Shown here piece after piece: positions 56,120 through 64,000 of a stretch of 64,000 nucleotides of DNA. Each line of letters begins with the position of its first letter. Within the stretch, counting starts at the first letter, position 1. The notes beneath the pieces were generated by a model. The model saw nothing but the letters and a program-made list of their open reading frames with translations, ran no database searches and had not been told where the DNA came from. The position numbers were made by a program, and so were the translations under genes. This DNA comes from Neoceratodus forsteri (taxonomy: Eukaryota > Chordata > Ceratodontiformes > Ceratodontidae), in NCBI GenBank assembly GCA_016271365.2, contig CM028129.1, forward strand, positions 1,008,939,501-1,009,003,500, in the 5' to 3' direction.

Positions 56120-57047
56120 TACCCTCCATTGTTCCAGGTGGAGGAGAACGACCTCCAACCACCACCTCCTGGCTAAAGAATTTGCGGGGGTTGGGCAAGA
56201 GTCATGCTGAAGCAGGTCCTGCAGCTGGGGCCACATCGCAACCTCTGGGGCTTTTGGGGTGGGCACCCGTGGTGGAGGTAGGAGCCGGCAAGGCAGACCC
56301 TGCTCTATGTTTGCCTTGAGGTCTGGTCCCTGTCCCAGGCCTGTGAGAAGCCTTCACGAAAAGGACCACTGTCTGCACCAGGGATGGGTATGGTAGAGGC
56401 AGTGGACAAACCTTAAAGCCCTCCTTGAGGCTTGCAGGTCACTGACGATATCTCATGCATCTGCCCCAAAGAGCTTGTGTTCTCTGAAAGGGCATTAACA
56501 ATGGACTGATGGACATCAGCAGCAAACCCAGACACCCTCAACCAAGAGTGCCTTCTGAAGCAAAGGCCATGGCAGCTGCTCAGCGGAAACATCCGAAATA
56601 TCACAGGTGGACATCATGAGGTGCTTGCCCATGTCAGCTCCAGTCTGAAGGGCCTTGACTAGTTCCTGTCTCTGAGTACCTTCTGGGAGGGCCTGAGCAG
56701 CTACTTTGGCCTTTTTTCCAGAGGGTGTTCTGGAACTTGACCATATGGGCCAGGTAATTTGCTATCCTAAGGCCCAAAGTGACAGAGGCAAAGGTTCTCT
56801 TATCCGAAGGTGTCGTTCCTCAATTCCTTGTCTGGGGAAGGGAACCGAGGTGCTTAGGATCCTAGACCCATCATGGGATACCTTCATCACCACTGTCTCA
56901 CTCTCAGGTTAGTCTGCAAAAACACTTTCCTGAGCGGCCTGGTACAGCCTGTCTGCCTTTCTGGGTATGGTAGGAATCATCTTTGATATATGCCAGGCAA
57001 CACTGTAGCATCCTCCAGGGCAGCCAGCGTGGTCTGAGGGTGGAGGG
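56120..57047 (-). pseudogene. DIRS-G gag-like, C-terminal part
   Basis: Aligns with gag of DIRS-C (30891-31417, 33720-33900) and DIRS-I (10680-10960). The zinc-finger end would lie further right but was replaced by DIRS-H and the breakpoint at 59188. No long open frame. Confidence 0.6.
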
Positions 57048-57604
57048 AAGAAAAAATTACTCACCTTAGTAATGTTGTTTCTTCTAATGGAGTCTTGCAT
57101 ATTATGACAATTGCAGTTTGTCCCACCATTAGAACTGCTCCGGAGGTGAAAGAGTTAACTCCCATTCTAAGAATGGAACTTGGAGCTGCGAGCTCGTTAG
57201 AAAGCTCTGTCTGGGTTATTTCAAACCTAAACTGTCAGATCTTTACGAGCAAAACTCACTAAGGTCTGTGTGGAAGTTGTAACCTACACTAGCCAACTGG
57301 CTACCTGACTATTAACACATATTCCTGGTCCCAACACAAAGACTCAAGTCAGGGGACCAGAAGTAATAATATAATATAAGCAATAATATGAGATAAAATA
57401 AAACATCACACCCCAAAACCCCAAGAAGGGGTGGAAAACATATAATGGGCATAACTAGCGCCCACACTAGGCTGCCACCCCATACCCAAGTAGAAGTTCT
57501 GAGAGGGGCAGGCTGGGGAGGTCATAATATAGCAAGACTCCATTAGAAGAAACAACATTACTAAGGTGAGTAATTTTTCTTCAAACAACATGAAGTCTTG
57601 CTAT

Positions 57605-58640
57605 ATTATGACAATTGCAGATTCTACAGCAGTACCTCCATGGAGGAGGACAGAACCTACTTGGGGAATAGGCTCTGAAGCACAGCTGCGCCAAACGAGC
57701 ATCTCTCCTGGCCTGGACATCCAGGGAGTAATGCTTGAGTGAAAGTGTGCGTTTTGAGGTAGCTCCACTTGACATATCTCTAAGATGGGGATGTCTCTGG
57801 CAGCAGCTAGAGGCCTGCTGTACCTCTGGTAGAATGAGCCCTCAGGCCAGAAGGGGAACTTTCCCCAGTTTCTGATAACAAAATTGGATACAAGAGACAA
57901 TCCACCTGCCAACTGATCTCTTAGTGGCAGGTCTCCTTCCGACCTCACCATAAGTGAGAAAAAGTTGGAGGATTCGACCTGTGACCCTTAGTACGTTCTA
58001 CATAGTAACTTAGGGCCCTCTTAACATCTAAACTGTGCAATCTCCTCTGCCAGAGGAGGAATGTTCAGTAAAAACACTGGAAGGGAGATAGATTGATTAA
58101 GATGGAAATCTGAAACCACCTTAGGCAAAACTTTCTGTTAGTCCTGAGGACTACCTTATCCCTGTGGAAAGAAATAAAGTCAGTTTCTACTGACAGGGCT
58201 TGCAACTCACTTATGCGCCTGGCAGAAGTGATAGCCACTAGGAAAACAGTTTTCCAAGTTAAGTACTTAAGCTCGGCAGAAGACAGAGGTTCAAAAGGAG
58301 GTTGCATTAACTGGCAATGCAAACATTAGGTCCCAGGCAGGGCCGGATCCCAAAAGGTGGATTAGAATGAAGTAATCCTTTAAAAACTTGGAAAATACAG
58401 GGTGAGCGGAAGAGAGGAGGGCTTTCCTGCTGAAACAAAAGCAGAGACAGCTGCCAAATGTACTTTCAGGGTAGCTGGTCTCAGTCCCAAGGAATTAAGA
58501 TGGACCATATAGTCCAAAACAATGGGCAAATCAGCAGATTCCGGGAAATAGGTTTCCCAGAACACCAAATGGAAAACCTTTTCCACTTAGAGTTGTAAGT
58601 AGCTCTAGTGGAAGGCTTCCTAGAAGCCTTTAGGATTTCA
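57605..58640 (-). pseudogene. DIRS-H tyrosine recombinase
   Basis: Box I is at 58195-58262: TWKTVFLVAITSARRISELQAL, unbroken, followed by FHRDKVVLRTNRKF. The C-terminal part at 57601-57951 includes PLAAARDIPILEICQ and, in another frame, KHYSLDVQ (57700-57740), which contains the likely nucleophilic tyrosine. The N-terminal part is at 58380-58586 (LNSLGLRPATLKVHLAAVSA). One or two frameshifts separate these. Confidence 0.8.
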
Positions 58641-59188
58641 AGAACACCCTGAGAAAGGTGTAGGTCAGCAATTCTAACTCCTCAAGAGCCAGGCCTTGAG
58701 GTTGAGGATTTGAGGTTCGGATACCAAACTCTCCTGTGCACAGGTTAACAGGTTGTGATTCCTGGGAGACACAGGGAAGATGGACTGCTAGTGACAGAAG
58801 GAGTGGGTACCAGGGCTGCCTGGCCCAATCTGGGGACAATCAGAATCACCTGCAAGGCTGGGATCTGATTTTGACTAGCACCTTGAATAGGAGAGGAAGG
58901 GGAAGGCATAAAGAAACTTCCTTCCAATCTAGGAGAAAGGCATCCAGGGATTGAGCCCAACACTGGGGCCTGAAACAGAACAGTGGAAGTTGGTGATTGT
59001 CTGGGGCTGAAAAAGATCTATCTGAGGGTGCCCCATCTGGCAAAAACTATCCCCAGTACTTGAGGATCCAGAGACCATTCTGATGGCCCTGAGAAATCCT
59101 GCTGAGAGCATCTGCTGGGACATTGTCCTTTCCTGGAAGGTGAACTGCTATGAGGGAAGTGTTCAGGGAATAGGCCAGATAAAGATCA
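58641..59188 (-). pseudogene. DIRS-H methyltransferase-like region, truncated
   Basis: 58846-59043 includes a PLPLLFKVLVKI stretch and an upstream LDAFLLDWK. The RNase H end is partly seen near 59070-59150, as a degraded VPAxxLSRIS block. It ends at the junction with LINE sequence. Confidence 0.65.
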
Positions 59189-59815
59189 TATCCACTTAGC
59201 CTTGGTCAAGTGCTCTACTAACCTTGTCATAAAAATCCAACAAATTAGTTGGGCACGATCTGCTTCTAGTGAATCCATGCTGCGTCAAGTCAGTCAGTCC
59301 TACGCTCTTGATAAACTCATCAATCCAGTCCTTTAATACCCCCTTTATTACTTTCCCCAGGATTGATGTCAAGCTTACTGGGCAATAACTTTTACTGTCC
59401 TTTTTTATAAATTGGAATCACAGTTGCTTTCTTCCATGATTTAACGGCTAGTCCCTTGTTTATTGATTTCTGAAATATCTTCGTAACAGGCCCAACCAGC
59501 TCTTCCACTAACTCCCTGACCACCCTAGGGTGTACCCCATCAGGACCCGGACACGGTGATTTATTGAGATTTATTTTTTGTAGCTTAGATTCTATATCCT
59601 TCCATAATTATGGGCAGTACATTACTTTCCTGAAAACTAAACACTACACCATCTCATTTTTTAGTGTAAACAGAGCTAAAATAGTCATTTAATTTCTGGG
59701 CTATATGCGCATTGTCAGAAATTATTGACCAATCTGTATCCTCCAGTGGCCCTACCAATACGTTGATACCCCTCTTATGATTTATGTATTTGTAAGATCT
59801 GTAACAGGTTAGACA

Positions 59816-60690
59816 CTCGGGGGGGGGAGGGGTTGAGAAAATGAGGAGGGACCTAGTAAAGCTGGAAAACTGGTCCAATGTATGGCAATTAAAATTTAAT
59901 GCAAAGAAGTGCAAAATCATACACCTGGGGTGCAGAAACCCTGTGGAGAGTTACCGGATCGGGGGGAGTTGCTGAGGGTTAGCAGGGAAGAAAGGGATTT
60001 GGGGGTAATAATTTCAGATGACCTGAAAGTGTCCAAACAGTGTACCAAGGTTATGGGGAGGGCTGGTAGCATGTTGTGGTGCATAGGAGTAGGTATCACT
60101 AGCAGAAGAAGGGAGGTGGTAATGTCACTGTACAAAATTGCTGGTGAGGCCTCATCTGGAGTATGGTGTACAGTTCTGGGGGCCGCATCTTCATAAGGAC
60201 ATAGACAGGGTGGAGGCGACTCAGAGAAGGGCAAAAATATGGTGCAGGGCTTGCACCAGGAGACATATGAGGAGAGATTAAAAGACCTCAATATGTATAC
60301 ACTGGAAGAGCAGTGGAATGGGGAGATATGATAGAAACCTTCAAGTATCTTAAGGGCATAAACAAAGTGCAAGTGAACAACATCTTCGGTATAGAAGGTG
60401 TACAAGGATGAGGGACATGATATGAGATTGGAGAGAGGAGCAAGATAAAGGGGACTGTGAGAGTTTTTCTTCACAGAAATGGTGGTAGATGCAAGGACAT
60501 AGTGGGAGCTAGCACGGTGGGGAGTTACATGCATGGGATAGGCACAAGGAACCCTAGAGGTGGTAGGAAAGGCTAAAGCCAATGACTAAGTAGGGTCAGC
60601 GACCACTGATGCAGGCAGGGAATATGGGCAGACTGGTTGAGCCTAGCGGTCCTTATTTGCAGTCAACTATTATGTCAGTATGTTACTATG
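59816..60690 (+). mobile_element. CR1 LINE 3' end, inserted in another LINE
   Basis: Plus-strand RT C-terminus: NVWQLKFNAKKCKIIHLG (about 59878-59931), then ERDLGVIISDDLKVSKQC (59990-60045) and an [14 protein letters not shown] block (60145-60195). The 3' UTR ends with TATTATGTCAGTATGTTACTATGTAA (60668-60693). Nearly the same 3' pattern is seen at 10160-10195. The minus-strand LINE reads through on both sides. Confidence 0.85.
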
Positions 60691-61529
60691 TAAAAGCCTT
60701 ATGATTATCCTTTGTGTCAGTGACCAACTTATGTTCAAAGTATTTCTTTGTCTTCTTACACACCAGAGCAATACTTTTATATTCATTCCATGCTTGGACT
60801 GATTTTGATTTCTTTGCTATCGCATACACCCTACCTTGATGTTTTATTAAGCTCTTAAACTTTCTATTAAACCATGGTGGATTGTTCTTAACATTGTTAG
60901 ATGTGTTCCTAACTGGAACATATTTCTCAATCAGGTAATCTATTTTAGCCATCAGGATTTGCCACATTCCTTTGCGATTGATCCCTTCAAAGTCTTGTTT
61001 CCAGTCCCATTCCCTTAAGTCATTTTGCATTTCAGTAAAGTTTGTCCCTGAAAAACATTTGACCTTAGTTGATCCTGTCAAAATTGTAGTATTCACTGTT
61101 ATTGAGAACATTACCATGGTATGGTTGCTGTTTCCCAGTGGGACTGCAGTAGTGCAGTTGGTTATACTATCCCCCATATTACTAATTACCATGTCTAAAA
61201 TGTTCATTTTCCTGGTCGGAGATGTTACATATTGTTCGAGGCATAGGTTATTGATGGAATCAAGAAACTCTTGTTCAGATTGTGTGTGTTCCTCACAAGT
61301 TTCCCAATTGTTTGTTGGCATATTGAAATCTAATAAGATTACATTTTCATCCGGATCAATATTTTATTGAGGATTGTAGTCATTGCTCCATCTAATATAT
61401 GATCTTGTGATGGGGGTCTGTATATAAGACCAAAAATAATTTTTGAACTATTCTTTGGGGCAGCCTTTAACCAGATATGCTTCAGTAGAATATCCATCTC
61501 CCAATCTATCTCCTTTACCAAAATGTTGT

Positions 61530-61534
<5 letters not shown>

Positions 61535-61560
<26 letters not shown>
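61535..61560. repeat. (AC)13 microsatellite
   Basis: Uninterrupted dinucleotide run inside the endonuclease of the minus-strand LINE. Confidence 0.95.
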
Positions 61561-61561
<1 letters not shown>

Positions 61562-61839
61562 GCTACCTCCCCACTTCTGTTAACCTTTCCTTACTTAAAT
61601 AATTATACCCACAGATATGTCTATCTTAGGTGTCATTGCAGTTCTACTAATTTTCAGTAATTACATATTTTAATATTATCCCTAATCAAAATCTGATCTA
61701 ACTCATCCTTTTTGTTTCATCAGGCTTCTAGCATTAAGCAGTAGACAATTCGACACCTTCTCCATGGTAGCTCGGTCAGTATTTTAACTGTACTCCTAAT
61801 TTTGAAGCAACAGACCTCCTTCCCCTTGCCCTGTGGCAA

Positions 61840-62106
61840 CTAGTTTAAAGCATGATCAGTCGCTTCTCTGATCTTGGAACCAAGTAGATGCGAGTCGTGT
61901 TTATTGAAGTGTAATCCATCTTTTGCATAAAGTGATAGATTACTGAACCTCACCCAATTGTGTAGGAAGGTAAATCCCTCTCTGTTACACCATCTTTGTA
62001 ACCACCTGTTCATCAGGAAGATATCCTGTGCCCTGAATTTACTGACTCGTGGTACTGGTAGAATTTCTGACATTTCAGGCAGTTTGTTAGCCAAATAGGG
62101 TACCAC
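61840..62106 (-). pseudogene. LINE ORF1 esterase-like C-terminus
   Basis: Open for 88 codons. It contains NRWLQRWCNREGFTFLHNW and LYAKDGLHFNKHDSHLLGSK. The DGLHFN segment corresponds to the D-x-x-H block V of SGNH hydrolases, as found in CR1 ORF1. The N-terminal blocks of the domain are not seen. Confidence 0.7.
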
Positions 62107-62224
62107 ATATGTTCTGGTAGTTCATATGTAAACAGGGCACAGCACTTGTTCAGGCAGTTTGTTAGCCAAATGGGGCACCACGTAAGTTCAGGTAGTTCAT
62201 TAGGCAAACAAGGTACAGCACTTG
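62074..62224. repeat. Two tandem 75-bp units
   Basis: Units start at 62074 and 62149 with TTCAGGCAGTTTGTTAGCC and both end with TACAGCACTTG or CACAGCACTTG. They lie immediately 5' of the minus-strand LINE ORF1 fragment, which overlaps the first unit. Confidence 0.85.
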
Positions 62225-62990
62225 ACCTATAGCTCAAAAGGGCAGTCTCAGTAATGAAGCGCTGTAACTTTAAGTGCAGTTCAATAAGCAGTTTGTCATA
62301 CAAGTACACTGTCACTTTAAACAGTTTGTATGGTTGTTGGTGCACGTTCAACAGTTTTCAGTTGTTTGCCCCAACCCAAAAGTATCTGCTCCTGTGGAGT
62401 GGTGTTTAATGTGCCCAGTGGGTTATTTCAGGTTACCCAACCCATACTATACTGGCTGTTATAGAGCCTTACTATTGTGCCCTATAGGCAGTCCCTTCAC
62501 TGGAGCCTGGCTGGGCCTCGACTTGACTCCAGTGGAGCTGACTTTCACTTGTCCCTGTGGGTAGTCCTGAGGTGAGTCGATACTTGCCAGCACATGTGGC
62601 CTTGGCCTCTTCATAAGCGCCGCGCTTAGCACGGTTTAATAAACAAAAACCTGCTGGCTGGGTTTTCTCTATCTGGGATATCCCACTCATTGCTCTGCCC
62701 TCTGGGAGCACCATATTCAGAATAAGGGCCTCTCACCACTGCTTTGCCCTCCGGCAGTTCTTATTAATTAAAATAAGGGCTGCTTGCCCACTGCTCCTCC
62801 TCTAGGTGGTTCTTTGCTGGGGTCTTGCCCATCCCCTCATGGTCTTGGTCACACTTGTGCCATGTGATGCTCTCAATAAATATATATATATTTTTGATTA
62901 AACTGTTCTGACAGTCAGCACTTGCCTAGTGGTGCTGCCACTGACTCACTGTCCTCTCCCAGTGTGAAGAAATGCTGTCTTTATAACTCA
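62225..62990. other. No gene seen
   Basis: Includes a short AT run with AATAAATATATATATA near 62875-62893. No coding or known repeat sequence was recognised. It may be 5' flank of the LINE. Confidence 0.4.
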
Positions 62991-63149
62991 TACATCAAAG
63001 AAAAACAGAAGAAAATTGTACAAATGTAAAAAAAAAACTAAAAAAATGTTAAACCAAATTCAGAAGGAATAAACAAACAATGGAGTTCAATTTAGCAAAC
63101 AAGCAAAATAAAGATAACATGAAGGGATTCTTGGTATGTAAACTCTTTA

Positions 63150-63335
63150 TGAAATCCAACAATGGTCTCACCACAATATCGCTAGACAATAAAATTTATT
63201 GATGACCCAAAAGAAATGGGAGAAGTGTTTAATACATATTTTGCATCAGTATTCTCAAAAGCAGACCCTTATACATTTGACTTTGCACAACACAACACGT
63301 CCACACTGGAATTAACCAAGATGATCTAACAAATG
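63150..63335 (+). pseudogene. LINE RT N-terminal fragment
   Basis: Plus-strand reading 63200-63290 gives DPKEMGEVFNTYFASVFSK, a typical segment between endonuclease and RT of CR1/L2-type LINEs. Flanking sequence is degraded. Too short to assign a family. Confidence 0.65.
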
Positions 63336-63389
63336 TAATCCCCTACAAATAGGTTTACTATAATGTCTTCCTGGGCTCCTAATGCCCAC

Positions 63390-63850
63390 TGTCAGGATGT
63401 GTCCTGTCTGCAGTAATTCTAATTGTCTGCATGAGAGTGCTCTACAAAGCCTGCGTGCCTATCTCTTTAAGAGAGTACCTATGCTGTGTTAAAATTTCAG
63501 TCTGGGCTGGGTCTGAGTGATTTAAGCCTCACAACCAGCCAGACAGTCCCTTATTCTGCTCCATTCTACAGTCGCTACTTGCGCAGAGGGAGCTCTATTT
63601 GGGAAGGTGATTATCTGCTATAATAATAATGATAGAGGAGTTTGTCTAACCTGCTTTAAATTGCAGCTTGAACTTTTGAATAGGAGCCACCATCTTGATT
63701 CTGGACATCCATTGTTGGACCAATCGAACCTCAGGGGACCTAAAATGGAGACTGTCCCCAGAGGTCTTGTGGGATTGAACTTCTGTAGCATTTGTAGTTT
63801 TTAAGGGTTTGGCACCTAAATGGACCTGGAGGGGAGCCCTTCCTGTGACA
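63390..63850. repeat. Possible solo LTR
   Basis: Starts TGTCAGGATG and ends CCTGTGACA, a short inverted TGTCA/TGACA pair at 461 bases, as in many LTRs. No clear target duplication is seen and the following bases do not show an obvious primer-binding site. Weak call. Confidence 0.3.
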
Positions 63851-64000
63851 GACAGTTCTCTTAGCCAACCTAACCTTTGGATCTCAGAGGAAATACCCAG
63901 AACTGCCTGAAGCAGAAGTCATTTGAGAGTTGGAGGTTGAAGAGTGAACAGCTAGAGCCATCGAGCTGCTGCTTCTAGTAGAGAATAGGAGAATTGGCAG
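63851..64000. other. Unassigned edge
   Basis: No feature recognised to the window end. Confidence 0.4.

Larger units (their letters stand above)
38516..57047 (-). mobile_element. DIRS-G host element, multiply interrupted
   Basis: Older DIRS copy broken by four other elements. Its own parts are 38516-38639, 39406-40971, 48718-49431 and 55205-57047. Read in order they give left terminal repeat, complementary region, recombinase, RNase H, RT and gag, collinear with DIRS-C. The inserts are a CR1 piece, DIRS-D and DIRS-E, with DIRS-H at the right edge. Gag 5' part and right terminal repeat are missing. Continuity across D is supported by DIRS-C 29230-29270, which reads through the site. Confidence 0.85.
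57048..59188 (-). mobile_element. DIRS-H, truncated
   Basis: Same subfamily as DIRS-A. The left terminal repeat (57052-57200) and complementary region (57530-57605) pair inverted, with CATTAGAAGAAAC and AATTGTCATAATATxGCAAGACT words. Recombinase and part of the methyltransferase/RNase H region follow. At about 59188 DIRS sequence stops and minus-strand LINE sequence begins. RT, gag and right repeat are absent. The left junction is GGAAGAAAAAATTACTC. Confidence 0.85.
59189..61560 (-). pseudogene. LINE ORF2 endonuclease and RT N-terminus
   Basis: The endonuclease is seen at 61339-61560 (SSKIIFGLIYRPPSQDH) and 60686-61321 (211 open codons). The latter includes FLDSINNLCLEQYVTSPTRK, a TILDMVISN-type block, and NPPWFNRKFKSLIKHQGRVY near its end. 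RT N-terminal sequence resumes beyond the inserted CR1 at 59654-59800 (YKYINHKRGINVLVGPL), then at 59360-59640 in broken frames. The FADD box is absent because the element is cut short. A (CA)13 microsatellite ends the open stretch at 61535-61560. Confidence 0.75.
59189..62110 (-). mobile_element. CR1-like LINE, 3' half missing
   Basis: Minus-strand LINE with an ORF1 esterase fragment at 61840-62106, endonuclease at 60686-61560 and RT N-terminus at 59189-59815. It stops in the middle of RT, at a KVSRALDQ-like position, so the 3' half is missing. This is the opposite of the 5' truncation usual for LINEs. A plus-strand CR1 tail is inserted at 59816-60690. Confidence 0.75.

Noticed and set aside
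63390..63850. Full LTR retrotransposon at the right edge
   Set aside because: No gag or pol sequence, no primer-binding site and no second LTR in the window; kept only as a weak solo-LTR call.

Overview
This is eukaryotic, almost certainly vertebrate, transposon-dense DNA with no recognisable host gene. No exon series, tRNA or rRNA gene was found, and every protein-like stretch that could be identified is a broken mobile-element gene. DIRS-type tyrosine-recombinase retrotransposons, CR1-like and L2-like LINEs, CORE/MIR-like SINEs and a hAT DNA transposon occur together. That mix fits a large DIRS-rich genome such as an amphibian (caecilian or salamander), a lungfish or a turtle. The species assignment is inference only.

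Layout. 1-4412: DIRS-A, continuing off the left edge, inserted in an older copy DIRS-I (4413-12525). DIRS-I is also split by a near full-length plus-strand CR1 LINE (about 5816-10200). 12526-19560: minus-strand CR1 fragment split by complete DIRS-B (12708-18394). 19735-21650: minus-strand L2-like LINE. 23222-27377: DIRS-J, which keeps terminal repeats and gag but no pol or recombinase. 27841-35478: DIRS-C, carrying a CORE-SINE, a SINE scrap and a 2.1-kb hAT element with an 8-bp target duplication; the hAT holds a long foldback structure with a SINE at its centre. 35481-35722: a 50-bp minisatellite abutting DIRS-C. 35723-38515: AT-rich DNA with one CpG-rich patch. 38516-57047: DIRS-G, interrupted by a CR1 piece and by two DIRS elements, D (40972-48717, itself holding an L2-like LINE and a SINE) and E (49432-55204). 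A further DIRS, H (57048-59188), is inserted at its right. 59189-62110: minus-strand CR1-like LINE lacking its 3' half and holding a plus-strand CR1 tail. 62225-64000: LINE scrap and a possible LTR.

How the parts relate. All nine DIRS copies lie on the minus strand in the order gag, RT-RNase H, probable methyltransferase domain, tyrosine recombinase. Inverted terminal repeats and an internal complementary region can be read directly in several copies. Four of the six copies with a readable flank sit inside older DIRS copies. The junctions of B, D and H, and loosely E, are consistent with crossover at a short GAA/AAG core shared by target and circle junction, as expected for recombinase-mediated rather than DDE-integrase insertion. 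SINE tails resemble the 3' ends of the L2-like LINEs in the window. All copies carry frameshifts or stops, so nothing here looks active. Boundaries are read by eye and most are good to about 10-50 bases.
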